From Hemibagrus wyckioides (Eukaryota > Chordata > Actinopteri > Siluriformes > Bagridae), in contig NC_080715.1 of the NCBI RefSeq assembly GCF_019097595.1, positions 24,836,573 through 24,900,572 on the forward strand: a stretch of DNA of 64,000 nt, read 5' to 3'. Positions 26,354 through 39,637 of this stretch are shown here, one piece after another. How positions within the stretch are numbered: position 1 is the first letter of the stretch; each line of letters opens with the position of its first letter. The position numbers and the translations under genes were made by a program. Below the pieces are notes generated by a model. That model did no database searches and had not been told where the DNA came from. It saw nothing but the letters and a program-made list of their open reading frames with translations.

Positions 26354-27205
26354 TCATTTGGTGTCGCTGGTCAGGCGCGGAATGCTGACCGAGCTCATGG
26401 CGGACACGTGAGGCGCTGGGACCTGGCACATGCTGCACGGGCACGGCATGCTCGCGCCCCAGTGTTGGAAGCCCGATGTGAGAGGGCTCGCCCCGGCCGA
26501 CGGCGCCTTCAGGAGTCCGTGATGCGGTCTGACTGCAGCCGCGGCCGAAAGGCCTGGCCCTGGTAGAGAGGCGGCTGCACTGGACACGGTTGGAGGAAGC
26601 AGAGTATGGTGAACCGGATGAGATCCAGCGGCGGCGGCAGCTGCTGCTGCTGCTGCATGGCTAGCCAGTGGAGCTGTAGCGTGCGCCAGTGTACCGCAGG
26701 CAGACGGGTGGAAGGTCGCGTGGTGGGCACCGCTGCTGCCTCCACCTCCGCCCCCATAGATCTCGCTGACGAGTCGCTTCATCTCTTCGAGCGAGTTACT
26801 AAGCATGAGGATGTAGTTGCGCGCCAGCAGAAGCGTTGCAATCTTGGAGAGTTTGCGAACCGAGGGGCCATGCGCGTAAGGCATGACCTCGCGCAGACCA
26901 TCCATGGCGATGTTCAGGTCGTGCATGCGTTTGCGCTCGCGGCTGTTGATCTTCAGGCGGATGCTCTGTAGTTCACTCTCGGACAGAAGCTTGCGATCTT
27001 TCTTGGAGAACATCTTTAGGGCGAGCGCGTTCTCGTCGCCGCTCGAAAGGCCGCGCAGGTCCGCGCTCAGCTCAGGGGGCGAGTCACTCTGCGTAGAAGA
27101 CACTGCGCCCGAGAAACCCGCTGATTTCTTCACCGCAGAGAGGAACAAATCATCTCCTTCCGGAGAGGAGGGCCGACTGGACACTCTGCTGGTATCGGAG
27201 TCCAT
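26354..27205 (-). CDS. olig2: Olig2 bHLH transcription factor
   Basis: A 283-residue single-exon CDS starting [19 protein letters not shown], the usual Olig2 N-terminus, and ending in TGA. A Ser-rich acidic region (about 34-57) precedes the bHLH domain at about 80-148: basic region [20 protein letters not shown] (85-104), a short loop ([12 protein letters not shown]), helix 2 with [20 protein letters not shown]. After it come a Gly run (151-156), a His/Ala-rich region with ten consecutive Ala (184-193), and a C-terminal cysteine cluster CPCSMC (255-260). Family role: nuclear regulator, mostly a repressor, that specifies motor-neuron and oligodendrocyte progenitors. Length is below the mammalian 323 or so. 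GC content of the CDS is far above the flanks. Confidence 0.98.
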   Translation of the reverse strand: MDSDTSRVSSRPSSPEGDDLFLSAVKKSAGFSGAVSSTQSDSPPELSADLRGLSSGDENALALKMFSKKDRKLLSESELQSIRLKINSRERKRMHDLNIAMDGLREVMPYAHGPSVRKLSKIATLLLARNYILMLSNSLEEMKRLVSEIYGGGGGGSSGAHHATFHPSACGTLAHATAPLASHAAAAAAAAAAGSHPVHHTLLPPTVSSAAASLPGPGLSAAAAVRPHHGLLKAPSAGASPLTSGFQHWGASMPCPCSMCQVPAPHVSAMSSVSIPRLTSDTK

Positions 27206-27249
27206 GTCTTATAGGTCAACTACTTTTCAGGAGATCTAGAAACCAATGT

Positions 27250-27673
27250 CTAAAAGTGGAAACAGAAAGTTTAAAAAATCAGTAAGACGTCTAATTCATT
27301 ATTAAACACCATCATCCTCAGTAACATTAACACTGTAACTTGGGTTAAGTTAGTGATTAGTTGCAGTGAAGTTTAACTGGATTTTATACATGCAAGTGTG
27401 CTACTTAAGTGTTTTGTGTAAACCAGAAAAAAATCCTAAATTGTAAATGAATTATAAAACACGTCTCATTACTGATAAATTAACAGCTATGCTCATGTAC
27501 ATAAACCTAAAGTTTCTCTCAAGGTTAACGTGACATGTTACTTACGCTTTCCAAAAAAATTTGACACAAGACAAAAACCCGAGTGGGAATTTAAATGTAA
27601 AACCACGCAGTGTAAATACTTTGGTAAAACTTTCCACATCTTCACTAAATAACGGTTTAGTTGAACAACTTAC
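27250..27673 (-). other. olig2: predicted olig2 5'UTR intron
   Basis: On the minus strand a canonical donor (TTTCG followed by GTAAGTTG) at 27673 and an acceptor with the pyrimidine tract CTTTCTGTTTCCACTTTTAG ending at 27250 remove 424 bases between a short non-coding first exon and the coding exon. This matches the two-exon layout known for mammalian Olig2. Confidence 0.7.
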
Positions 27674-27752
27674 CGAAAGCAGGTGCAGCGCGTGCAAGTA
27701 CAACTTGCGGTATTGACTTTGTTATTCCGGATCAGTCTGGACGGAGTGTTTG
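27674..27752 (-). other. olig2: predicted olig2 non-coding exon 1
   Basis: Bounded downstream by the strong donor at 27673 and upstream by a start site expected about 25-30 bases after the TATA box at 27778-27784. The 5' end is an estimate. Confidence 0.5.
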
Positions 27753-27777
27753 ACCCGTCAGGAGAGTGACGCGCGCG

Positions 27778-27784
27778 TTTTATA
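27778..27784 (-). promoter_or_regulatory. olig2: olig2 TATA box and proximal promoter
   Basis: TATAAAA on the minus strand sits in a CpG-rich context. About 63 bases further upstream an inverted CCAAT box (CCAAT on the plus strand at 27847-27851) and at about 27892 a GGGGCGGGG GC box complete a plausible core promoter. Confidence 0.65.
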
Positions 27785-27904
27785 GCGGACCTGAGGGAAG
27801 TCAGCGGGGACGGTGTGTCAGCTCCTTACCGACGGCCCATGCACAACCAATAGGGTCTCTGCGAGGCGCAGGGAGGGGAGGAGGCTCGCACGGGGCGGGG
27901 GTCT

Positions 27905-28416
27905 TCAAGTCTGATGTCATTACAAAGAAACGAGGCTTCATTAACTAAATTAGACACACTTCGCATATGGCACCCCGGGAGCGAGCGGCTAGGTTTAGAT
28001 TACGAACCAGCAAAGCGACAGACTGTGGAGTCAGTCATTAAGAGTCGCTCAGGCAAAGCGCGAAACCTCCCAATGTGTACAAAGCGTTTAAAACAGTGCT
28101 TAAAGTTTACCGGGTAAAAATATTCAGTTTAAACTTGTTAAGTTGTAGTTACAGTGTCGATTAGACAAGCTTACAAGAAGCTTAAACATAGAATAAACTC
28201 AATTCAATTCATTTCATTTGAATATCGAATTTAACAGTGGAAGAAAAAAAAGGAAGTAAAAAAAATAACAGTGGAGGTTAACACAAAGCAGATTATTAAA
28301 AAATATAATATAACATATAATAAAATGTCTAATGTAATGTAATGTAATAATCTGATGTACTAAAACTTTAAAATGATATATATAATAATAGTATGGTTAA
28401 ACCATCTCTCTCTCTC

Positions 28417-28456
<40 letters not shown>

Positions 28457-29389
28457 CTGCAGTGCACAGTGAATGAGCCGCTTCTTGGTTTAACCCCGTG
28501 ACCCCCCGCTACTGCCCAGCCACTGATTGGCGCGCGCGCCTAATTTCAGCCGTTAAAACGCATTTAGGACGTTAATAACTGAAGCGTGCAAAACTGTGTT
28601 AACGGTTATGATCCGTCATATTTCAATTAGCACAATATGGACAATATGGACACGCGGCATACAAACAGACACAGAGAGATAAAAAAACTCCTAATACTCC
28701 AACGAATAAAACAACAACAACTACTACTAGTACTAATAATAATAATAATACAAAATTAATCACAATATATTATAACAACAACAAAACAATAGAAATAATA
28801 ATAATAATAATAATAATAATACGAAGAAACATTCTTATTAGTAGCATAGCAGTAGTAATAAGATGTTTGATACTATCAGTGACCAATCAGCTGAATTATT
28901 AAACACAACAGTGATATCTCAGAAAACTCATTATTATCCAACTGATTATTTCAGCATTCTATCATCATATTCCCAGTGCAATGCAATTAATATTAGTGTA
29001 TCCTTCCTTTTTTATGCTTTGCGCTTCTGTCACTTCTGATGTTCATTTCTGAAATTACAATTATCTTTTAAAAACACACAAGAACATGAACTCATCATGC
29101 AGTTGACTCTTTCCTGTGAACGCTGAACCAGCATCAGACGGTGAAAAGTGCAGAGTGAGCCTGCAGCATCATCCTGCATAAACTGCACATTAAAAAAAGT
29201 TCCTGTGAGTTGCTGTGAAGTGTCTCACTGAGTCAGGTGCTCCTCTTGCATATGCGTTATACAGGTCCTCACTATTCCTAACCTGAGTTCAGTAGTATGG
29301 CTGTTTTCACCACTGCAGCTCTTTTACCCGTCTGTTTGCATGTTTATGCACGGTGATGAGCTTATGCTAATGAGATGCTTAAAACTGAG
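27905..29389. other. olig2 upstream region with microsatellites
   Basis: CpG-containing sequence to about 28060, then a compound (CT)n(CA)n array at about 28405-28456, a short CpG-rich patch at 28500-28570 with a GATTGGCGCGCGCG word, and AAT runs at about 28735-28822. No gene. Confidence 0.6.
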
Positions 29390-29710
29390 AGAGAAGTCGT
29401 CTAATCGCGGATCTGTTCATTATGGATTCCAGTAATCTTACTCTGTTAAATGAGGCCGAGTTGTAATATAGGCCGCGGCTGTCTGGATTAGCGTAACGAT
29501 GAATTCGAACAACCGGAAAAAGCAGGCTGTTTGTCAGGCTGCAGTACTTATGATTATGGGAAAATGTCAGCCTGGGAGAAGATTCAGTACATCAGAGGAT
29601 GCAACTGCCCTGGGAGCAATTACACACCAACAGGAAGTCCACTAACCTGGGCTGCTTGAGGATGCTGTCTCTGTCTAATTAAGGACACGAACCACAACAT
29701 TTCACCTTGG
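29390..29710. promoter_or_regulatory. candidate olig2 upstream enhancer / conserved element
   Basis: About 1.7-2 kb upstream of the olig2 TATA box, this stretch has balanced composition, several CpGs, almost no simple repeats and many homeodomain-like cores (GTCTAATCGCGG, GGATTAGCG, GCAATTACAC, GTCTAATTAAGG). That profile is typical of conserved vertebrate developmental enhancers, but conservation was not tested. Confidence 0.4.
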
Positions 29711-30674
29711 AAAACTGGCTGTCTTTACATGCACTGTGTATGAAATTCAGTGTTTCTTACACTTTAATGAAATTTATGATTCAGGTAATGTCGGAAAGTC
29801 ATACTTGGCCATGCTTGGTTACTGGTTTTATCATCACTGCCAGAAATAGGGATACCAAACTTTACTTTTCCTTGCCTGGGGTAGTAACATCAAGGGGGCA
29901 TGATTTTTATCATTAAAATCCACATTTTAGATGGAAAGCTTAATAAGTTGATGTACGTATTTGAACCTTAAGGACTTCATAAGCTACTTAAAGGAACACC
30001 ATATGCACTTTCCTAGGTAAAAGATAAATACCAAAGGTATCCTGCTTGATGGTACTGCCTCAGATAAAGGCAAAGTACATTTTAGTACATTTATTTCAGA
30101 GAGTTTGTCCATTATTATGTTATCATATTCAAGTGCACATATGTAATGTTTATTCCAAATATGAACTGTGTATTCAGTGATCAGTGCACTAAAGTGTATA
30201 TGTATAGTATGGTTCCTAAATACTGTAAAAGTTCAAAATACAAAAGTTCTAGAATTATCAGTCCTTTTGATTTTTTTTAATATAAAAATGATTATTGTTA
30301 AATTAAGATTCACATTTTACAATAAAAGAAATAAAAAACAACTCCATAATAGTATAAAAGTGGCACCAAGCCAGCATGTTAGATCCAACCTTCACAGTTC
30401 AGGTGCAGAAAATGGACACGTTAAAGACAGAAGACATTAGCACATATACTGCTAATCTAATCAAGCAATTTGTATAGTTTGAGTTCTTCCATTAAGAGAG
30501 AAACAGAAAAAGAGAGATACAGAAAAGTGAGAAATAGAGAGAGCTTTTGCCACCTGTAGGTGGATGAGTGCAGTGTGTTGAGATGGTGCTTGAAATGAGT
30601 GTTAATTCTGAATGTTGGCTCAATCAAGACCTCTCTTTTTCCAATTACATTTATGAGATAATGGCACATGCACA

Positions 30675-30724
<50 letters not shown>

Positions 30725-31199
30725 CAAGAAGAACCATAACAATAATTTGTATAAATTCATTTGAATCCTTTTGAACACAATATTCCACTATTTTATCTTT
30801 TTAGTTACTTGAACATTGCTTAATACACCTTTCACCCAATCTGTTCCAGTATGTTGAGTGTCTGCATGTCTAGTGATGTCTAGCACAATTAGTCAGCTCT
30901 ATGTCACTTTCCCGTTTGGGTGGCAGTTGGCCCTGTGTTGTTGTGAATACCAATGGTGAGGAGGAGCATATGTGAGTCATTCTTAATCCTGCTAATCTTC
31001 CTCCAAAGTAAAAAGAAAGAAATGAAGAAAAGGGGGAGGAAAAGGAGTGAACTTTCTCTCTCAGCCTACAGAAGACTCTCTCTCTCTGCTCTCTCTTTCT
31101 CTCTCTTGCCCTCTCCTTCTTACTTGGTAAAGTTCATGATCTATTGCTACAGAATTGTGATATGTAAAGGTACCTGTCTACTCCATGCTTAACTTACAT
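29711..31199. other. intergenic, no gene seen
   Basis: AT-rich, with a GT run passing into a GA run at about 30676-30722 and a purine-rich stretch near 31005-31050. Confidence 0.6.
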
Positions 31200-31217
31200 C
31201 TGACATTAACCTCTCTG

Positions 31218-31252
<35 letters not shown>
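31200..31252. repeat. (CT)n microsatellite
   Basis: Interrupted CT array of about 25 units. Confidence 0.9.
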
Positions 31253-31255
<3 letters not shown>

Positions 31256-31289
31256 CAATCACCCCCTCCCCCCGATTTGATGGGAGTGT

Positions 31290-31520
31290 GAGTGGTGGGG
31301 ATTTTGTCCCTACAACAACCATTAGTAGGTAATTAAGTCTTAACGTAGCCTCCGCTCCCTTGGCTACTATTACACCCTGCTCAAATGGAGCGGCTTACAA
31401 GCTCCTTTACATGCCCGAACAAATTGAATGGGGCTCATTGGGTTCTGCCTATTATTCCTGCCACCCCATCTGGCTGCCAGCGGATAAAGGGGGGATTTGC
31501 GGGCCGTGGCGAGGGGTGTG
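31290..31520. promoter_or_regulatory. candidate conserved non-coding element
   Basis: Balanced, repeat-free island in AT-rich surroundings with words such as GGTAATTAAGTC, ATTGAATGGGGCTCATTGGG and GGATAAAGGGGGG. It is about 3.5-4 kb upstream of olig2. Inferred from composition and motif content only. Confidence 0.35.
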
Positions 31521-31689
31521 AAGGGCGCGCGAGTTCTAGGCTGGTGTGGGAGAGAGGGGGTCCGCTGAACGAGAGCTCCTTTTAGAAGGAAGGTGGCTAC
31601 TTCTTTTCAAGAGAAAGCTGTGGGATTTGCTCTCACCAAATGTTACAAATGTTTCCACAACCTGCTCCCCTGATCCCATTGGGAGGAGG

Positions 31690-32215
31690 GTGTGTGTGTG
31701 TGTGTGTGTGGGTGGGTGGGTGTGTGTGTGTGGTGAAGTTGTGAATATAACCATGTCTCATGGCAAAACTGTTGAGTGAATAAATTGCCTAACTAGCTTT
31801 TACTTCTTGATGCAAGATGCATGGAATGTGTGCATTAATCGCATGAATATAAATCATTCAAATTGAGGAGTGTGGAAGTATTTGGCTTTTATAAGCTTTT
31901 AATAACTTTTTTTAAAACTTTTAATAGGAAAGGAGATTTGCATTTCATGTTTAGATGTGTGCAAAATATTGCAATTTGGAGCTACATGCACACACACACA
32001 CACACAAAGAGAGAAAATGGTAAAAGGTATAGGAACAGGATGAAAGCAGCTCACATTAAAAATCAATACTGTCTTTTTTGCAATTAGCATTCAAGAAAAG
32101 AGAAAATTCCACCACTCCCCCCTTACACACACACACACACACACACACGTAATGCCTAACGAGGGGGCTGGCAGCTTTATGCTTTGCTTTTAACACACAC
32201 ACACACACACTCACA
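31690..32215. repeat. GT and AC microsatellites
   Basis: GT/GGGT array at about 31690-31733 and AC runs at about 31990-32006, 32124-32149 and 32194-32212. Confidence 0.9.
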
Positions 32216-34859
32216 GACATGCAGAGAAGTAGCAGGTTTTGGTTTTATTTTTGGAGTAGGCTGGTGATTGTGGGTGAGGACTGCCCTCTGTGTCACCCTC
32301 TGTAGCCCAACTGGTTTAACACAACACTATTTTCTCTTCTAGTATCCTACAGGAACAGTGCATCTTTTCCTCTCTCTCACTCTATATATCATTCCATATT
32401 AGGTCATTAATTTCCAAATGTAAACTCATCTCGGCTTGTGTAAGCAAAAGTACTGATTAAATAATTAAATTACAAATAATTCTTTCAGACCTTTATTAAT
32501 GCCATCAATTTATTTTCCTAGGCTTATCCATAAACCCCCCATAGACCTTTCTAGGATAGTTAATAAAACTTAATATGATTAACATTATTACAGTTTGATG
32601 ATCGACATACAAAGCACTACAGGGAAATTTTTTTGCACATTGTATAATTCTATACATATTGTATAAAATATATTTATTATATTGTATTATTTGACTGTTA
32701 TACTTGATTTTATTTCATTGTTCTACTTTTATTATCTGAGAATATGTCCTTAGTTTGTTATTGGTTCTGTTTGTTGTACTGTTGGACAAGGAAAACAATT
32801 TCACTACATCACATGAGTTTAATAAATGAATAGTATGGAATAAAGAACCTTGCACCTAAAGAGATAAGATAAGAGATAACTCTAACTCTATCTCTTATCT
32901 CTAAGAGATAACAGCTAACTTATAGGAATAAAAAAAAAATCAGTAAGACGTTAGTAATTATTCTTCATGACGCTTTGCTAATATGAATATGAATCATAAT
33001 CCCCCACTGTTATGGCCCCTCTTCCACCTGTTACATTCCCGCTCTTCTCCAGCTTCTTGTTCTCACACACACACACACACACACATGCCTTTAACCAGAC
33101 AGATGGGCTGCAGCCCCATCCAACGTTTCATCCAGCAGTCAAGAGATGGAGCAATATTGGGGCTCGGACAAAAGAAAGAGGTGAATGGGAAGGCGTGTGT
33201 ATGCTGTGTCCAGTCCAAGTGGCTCTTAGCTCTTTGTTCTCACCCCATTTCTCTGGGTTTACATGTCTCTGGACACACTGGTAAGCACTCTTCCACTGTC
33301 ACCCATCTGCACAGATGTTTCAATTTGAAAGATACTCCAAAGCTTGGGTATGGGAGCTCACGAGGATTTAAACTCTAGATCTGAACAATACTGAAAATGT
33401 CCACTGATATATAATGCCATGTGAAGTAATCTATTGCTACTTCACCATCGAGTCAATTGCGTGTACATTTTCTTCCTTCTGCCTTGCATTAGGTAACGCT
33501 TGCTGTGACTATAAGTTGTTGCATGCTTGCTAAATCTTTTTTAAGGCTCACAATGTTCTCAGACATAAAAACTTGTATTTTTTTAACAGTTATTATTGGG
33601 AGCCTTTCTTCTCTATGACCTGAGCTTAGTTATAATTTTCATAAAATTTGACTTTCCAGTTGCAATGGGTTTCCTTAGGTATGTTTCTTCTACAGGTGTT
33701 TTTACATATGCATTACAAGTATTACATTATATTACATAAGTATTTAGTAGCATTTGAATTCAACCCTGCTGCATTTCTGCTCTTGGCATGGTTTGGTCAG
33801 CCAGATACATGTTACTTTACTCATATCAGACTATATTTCTGAATATCTTTGTATGTGCATTACCCTCCATATTATCTTAATAATTTATAGTACTGAATAT
33901 GTGCAATATCTCATGCTATGCTACTTTCTGACTGTACACAATGTTTACATCATTTTTTGCACTGTGTCTAGGCAGAAGTGTACTAATGTAGCATAAGAAT
34001 TTCTTGGTATATAGATGCTTAAGCATGCTTTATGCATATGAAGTTTATATGATGCAATATAAACTTGGAACCTGAAACAGATCAGAAGTATGGGGTGTGG
34101 CCCAAAATCACAGGCCAGAAAGTGTCTGAGTCTTGGTCTAGCTCCAAGTGAACACAAGCATGGAGTCAGAAAAAAAAATGCAACCCTTAATCAATCCAAG
34201 TGCAGGAACTGAACAAAAAATGAACAGCATTTTTGGTGACCTGAGCTGATGATATAACCTACGAGGTAGGAAACTGAGCCAAATGACAGAGCTGTAGAAC
34301 TGCATAAATGCGAAGAGTACAAGATATTCAGACCAACAAGCAAAAGGAGAAAATTAAGGCTGGATGCATATTGTAAATGCTTCTAGCAAAGACCTGAAGC
34401 ATTAAAATAAGCAGCATGCTGGCACGGCTTGTTTATAAAGCTACTTTAAAGACAATTAGCAAACAGCAATACAACCTCTCTTAGTGAAGTTATGACACAA
34501 ATCAGGGATTCATCCAGAAACTGTGTAGTTCTCATTCAGGATAGCTCCTAAACTGTGTGCTTCCTCAAAAAATTTAAAAAACACTATCATTTCGTGTGGC
34601 ATTTTACCTTTCCGCTTGGCTTGCTCATTAGCGGTTTCATAAATGCTTTGCAACAATGTCTAAAGGAAGTCCGATGATACTAAAGTATGTCATAGAGTAG
34701 CCAATGTTTCTTAACAGATCATAGGTTTTTCTTTTCCTACAGTACAGGTGTCTTACACTTAAAACTACTGTTCAACTCTAGACATTCAGAATCTTGTGAA
34801 AGAGGTAGGATAAAAGGAGTCTAGAGTGTATGTGTCACCATGTGTATCACTGCAGGAGA
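32216..34859. other. intergenic, no gene seen
   Basis: AT-rich DNA. A 12-base perfect inverted repeat (AGATAAGAGATA) lies near 32870-32905, and an AC run at about 33065-33084. No supported coding frame. Confidence 0.6.
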
Positions 34860-35045
34860 ATGTCGGTGAGCTTTTTCTCTTCTTTGGCGGCAGCCCTCAT
34901 TCAATTCTTTTGCAATTACGTTGTCATCAAGCCATTTGGCTGCTGAGGCCTCCAAAGAGCGGCAAAAGAAAAGAGCTTGCTGATTGAATTAAAGCAACAC
35001 CAATTCAGCCCTGCTGAGAGCCAGCCAAAGAGGGGCCTTTAGAGC
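34860..35045. promoter_or_regulatory. candidate conserved non-coding element
   Basis: Repeat-free balanced island with paired words CTTTGGCGGC and CCAAAGAGCGGC in opposite orientation, and several ATTCAATT/TTGAATTAA and AATTACG cores. Inferred from composition only. Confidence 0.35.
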
Positions 35046-35212
35046 AATGGAAAGAGAGAGTGAGAGATAAATAAAAGGTGCAAAATGAGAATGTCAGGGG
35101 AAAATGGATGGATAGCATACACTAGTAGTTGTATCGGCATGTGTCAGTAGCGTGTGCATATGTGGTCATCATGCACAGATGTAGAGGTATGCATGCATAC
35201 AGGGTACACTGT

Positions 35213-35243
<31 letters not shown>

Positions 35244-36144
35244 TAGGAGCGGCGGAGCCCGTTTGTCACCGTGAATAGGCTCAGGGTGGTTCACATCATT
35301 GGGGCATTGAAGGCGTCTCCTCCCCTGTTGTAAAACAAGGCTATGAGTCGCATGGGGACACAGGGGGCATTGTGCTTGCTACAGGGGCCAGCGTACCACC
35401 CAGAGTGTTCCCCAAAAACTCCACCCAACTCCTTCTGACCCTCACAGGCCAGGACCCAGTCTGACCTGACTGTCTACTTGAGAGAGACAGAGAGAGGTGC
35501 TCTGGCAAGAAATGGAAAAAATGTGAGGTGTAGAAGGCAAGACTGCACTTCCTAAAACTTCTGTTCATGTGTGTGTGTGAAGGAAAGAGGAAGAAAGAGA
35601 TAGCGATGAGAGTGTGGGATGATGCTTGGGGTTGGGGGAGGGGAGGAGGCGTTCCCGAGAGTTTCCCCTAACATGATAGGTTAATGGGATGATTGATGGC
35701 TGTAGCACTGAAGACAAAACGAAAGGAGGTGATAAAACCAGAAAAGAGAAAAGGAAAAGAATAGAGAGGGGGTAATGGAGGGCTTGTATCTGGGATATGG
35801 ATGTGTGTGTGTGTGTGGGAATATTTACTGCCATGCAAGAGAAGGCGGGACTGAGGTGTTGTTAATTAGCGAGGAGGCTTCTGGACTCTAAGGACATGTG
35901 TGTGTGTATGTGTGTGTGTGTGTGTGTGTGTGGACACGATGAGTGTGAGGGGGGACAGGATATTAGGGTGAGAAAGGGGCAATCTTGACCACCAAAGATG
36001 CCACACACATACACACACTCTTCTTTCCCCTTTTTTCAGCCCCTAGACCTCGCACAATGAAATAAATAAATACTGTGTCCTTTCAATACAAGCAAATAAT
36101 TTACTGCCTGCTTTGGCCCAGCATGCCTGAATTTGATCACACAA

Positions 36145-36200
<56 letters not shown>

Positions 36201-37551
36201 ACAAACCACTCTCAGGCTGAAGAGTGCAGGTTTGTGTTTTTTTTAAGACACCCTCCTCTCCTGGAGTACCTTTAAGAGGATGGACAAACACAAATACACT
36301 CTTACACACACACACACACACACAATCTGTTTGTCTTTGAGGTTTATTCTTTAGAACCCTGAATACACTTGGGAGAAAGCATAATGTAAAAGGTTTGTGT
36401 TTCACATAAAGTACATCAGTGATAAAGATAGTAATCAAATTACGTAATCAAACCTAATCTTTTTTTTTTTTTTAAAAAAAGAAAAATCATCTGATCATGA
36501 AAATCATTAATAGGTCAGTATTATTGTTGTTTTGAGCAGAACAGGTTGATAAGTGGAACTTAAATTGTTCTAAAATAGTGTTTTAATTAAATTGTTTCTA
36601 TCATTATTATATAACAAATTCCCACAACTAATATATCTCTCAGCTGTTGTGAATAACACCACTGAGCCTTTCTGTAATGTTTAACAAGGTTGAAGCCACT
36701 TGTATAGGGCTCTTGGTGCATTCCTCCATAGACCATATCAAACTCCATTATATTCTACGGTTTGTGCATGTCGACTTCTGTCTTCAATTCATACCGCTGG
36801 TTTTCTTGAAGATTCAAACTCAAAGACAAGAGAGTCAATGCCAAGCATAGATTTTGTTAAACATTTTCTGCATTAATTTCTGTATATATTTGGGTTTATT
36901 TTTTTAAACACCCAATCAATGACCAAGTCTTATCCTCCTGGCAGAGACTAACAGGATTTGGCTAAAACATTCTGGTAATTCATGCTGCAATAAATCTGTA
37001 GCTGGGACCCTGGACCACAGCCCCAAAGCCTCAACAATCCACTATGATCCAATACCTCAGCAATCTACATATTTAAATACTTTACTTATACTTTAAATAA
37101 TTTACATATTTAAATAACTGCTTTTTTTTTGGTATGTAGCCATATAGCCGTATATTTCTGGACAAGCATACTAATGCTGTCCATACCTGAAACGTCCAAA
37201 ATACAGGTGCTACATTTAATAGGATGCTTTCTGGATGAACATGTTTTATAAAACCATTATTAGTCTTCTTTTGTGAAAACTGTCCATTTCTAACCATTCT
37301 TCTTTCTAAACCTGGACACCCTAAGAGCAAGCTCAGTTGTTCAATTCAGCAGTCATCATTGTCCTCTTTGTTGCCACCCTCAGCATCATCACTGTCTAGG
37401 TGTGTCAGTATAAAATATATGCTCATGTGTGTTCTTTCTGGCAAATGTCTCTCTAGATATCTTCATTATGCTGCTGTATGTGCTTGATGGCATTATTTAT
37501 ATAAATAAATAAATCAGGAAATAATGTATTATTATATCCTTTATTTTACTT
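35046..37551. other. intergenic with microsatellites
   Basis: GT runs at about 35217-35243 and 35898-35932, a compound (CT)n(CA)n at about 36147-36195, AC at 36304-36324. A short GTTGTTAATTAGCGAGGAGG patch near 35858 may be regulatory. No gene seen. Confidence 0.6.
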
Positions 37552-37795
37552 GGGGGGCATGGTAGCTTAGTAGTTAATATGTTTGCCTCGCGCCTCCAAG
37601 GTTGGGGTTCATTTCTGGCCTCTGCCGTGTGTTTGTCTGGAGTTTACATGTTCTACCTGTGCTTAAGGAGTTTCCTCTGTGTATATCAGATTCCTCTCCT
37701 AGTCCACAGACATGCGTTGTTGGCCGATCTTTAATTTGTCTGTAGTGTTTTAGTGTGCGTGTCAATATTTGGCTGAATGGATTACCTGACTTGTT
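37552..37795 (+). repeat. tRNA-headed SINE-like repeat, copy 2
   Basis: Shares the head and body of the copy at 22588. It has a clear A box (TAGCTTAGTAG) and a B-box-like GGGTTCATTTC segment about 40 bases later, as expected for a tRNA-derived pol III promoter. The tail is truncated. Confidence 0.75.
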
Positions 37796-38192
37796 TAGGT
37801 TACAAGCCATTTTAATATGATTGTGATAAATTACAAAAGAATATTTATATGTATTTATATGTATTTTTATTACCCAGAGAAATAGGGCATGTTCATGAGT
37901 AGCAGTAGTTTTCTTGGGGACTAAGAAAAATATATGTTTATATGTTTTCAATAGATAATTTCTAGCCATGGAAGACTTTGAAGGAAACATAAGCTCTTAT
38001 AGTGTGATTTTGTCATTGTGTGAAGTGAATAATGTTTATTTTAAAATAAGCCATTTTACATAAAGGCTCTTGAGTTATAAAACTGCCCGTATTTAAATAT
38101 GAATACATTATTCAGAATGAACAGTGTCAGGCATCAGAAACAGTGAACGCTGCAGATTAAGTGTTTATTGCGGAATCTGACAGATAAATTTA

Positions 38193-38947
38193 AGAGAGAG
38201 AGAGAGAGAGAGGGAGCATCAGAGTCAATAACAGGCTCAGTCAGGTCAGCCAGAGAAAAAACAAGTTCAAGAACAAGGCTTGGTGCAACACATGAACAAT
38301 ACTTTGCATCAGAGTGCTGTTTTTTTAAGTGTGTGTACTTGGAGTAATCTGTGATTGATGCTGTGCCTCCACAAAATCATATGTTTTGCTTGCTGTGTCA
38401 GAGCATGTAAAGCTCATAGAAAACTCTACCTGCATTTTGACCACATTCATTAACATGATATGAACATGAAACACACTACTCTTTAAAGATTTTCTGATGT
38501 TTCCTAGGGCATAGTGGTGAATTCACATATAAAAAAAATGTATACATTTATACAGTACATACAGTTAATAATAGGTGTATGTCTTGCATAGAGCATAGTG
38601 CTCCTGAAGCTGGGGAGCTGCTAACCAAATTTAATTTGATCATTATGGGGTCATGGCTATTAGAAATGTGGATGAGAATAAAGGTTTTGTTTCTCTAGTT
38701 TTAAATGTTTCAGCATGTTACATAAGCAGGCTTTCAATACCAGGGTCAAACTCTCTGAAAATACACCAAATTGCATTACATTGCAGACGTATTCCGTCAT
38801 CCAACTAGAAGTCTAATATACTTTCAGAACCCTAAGCAGTTAGTTAGAATTCCCATCAGGCATCTTATTTGTTTTTATTTTGCTCTGTTCTTCTTCAACA
38901 CCCCATCTGCTCTCCTTGGCACCTAAAGCTGACATTCACACATTCAC

Positions 38948-38986
<39 letters not shown>

Positions 38987-39286
38987 TCCAGTGGGGATAT
39001 GCCAGCATCTGATAAACAAAGACCCTGCAGCTGAGAGCAGCACACTGCAGCACTGTGGAGGGCAACACAAGCAGAGGAAGGAGGGATGGGCAGAGGAAAA
39101 GAGAGAGAGAGAGAGAGAGAGAGAAACAGACAGACAGACAGATGGACGGATGGACAGACGAGGAGGGAACAAGTTTAAATCAGATGTTAAACACAGACAG
39201 CATTAAGAAGCTGATGTATACCAAACAGACACACATACAGCACTACCAACAGCTGCACACAGTGATGTGGAGATGTGGAGATGTGG

Positions 39287-39353
<67 letters not shown>
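38193..39353. repeat. cluster of GA-rich microsatellites
   Basis: GA runs at about 38193-38213, 38951-38983, 39101-39123 and 39284-39350, with GACAGACA and GATGGACG short tandem words around 39125-39160. The sequence between is non-coding. Confidence 0.9.
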
Positions 39354-39354
<1 letters not shown>

Positions 39355-39554
39355 TTATATAATAAATAATAAATTATTGTTAAGATGCAATCCAGATTGA
39401 GAAAACCCTCATGACCAGGCAGCAAAAGGACTGTGTGACAGTGACCCTTTAATCACATGCACACACACACACACTCAAAGCAGCATTATAGTATCATATA
39501 TGTTTTTAACTTTTTTTCCCTTAGAGGTGGGAACAAATGTCAGGTGAAAAATTC

Positions 39555-39601
39555 CTCTCTCTCTTTCTCTCACTCTCTCTCTCTCTGTCTCTCTCTCTCT
39601 T

Positions 39602-39637
<36 letters not shown>

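Noticed and set aside
26606..27239. Two plus-strand frames over olig2
   Set aside because: GC-rich codon use in olig2 keeps the opposite strand open; the peptides are Arg/Ser/Cys-rich artefacts.
33418..33445. GTGAAGTA/TACTTCAC short hairpin
   Set aside because: Eight-base arms are expected by chance in a window of this size.
37561..37620. A true tRNA gene at the head of SINE copy 2
   Set aside because: It has an A-box word but no full cloverleaf, and the body matches the dispersed repeat, so it is a SINE-like head.
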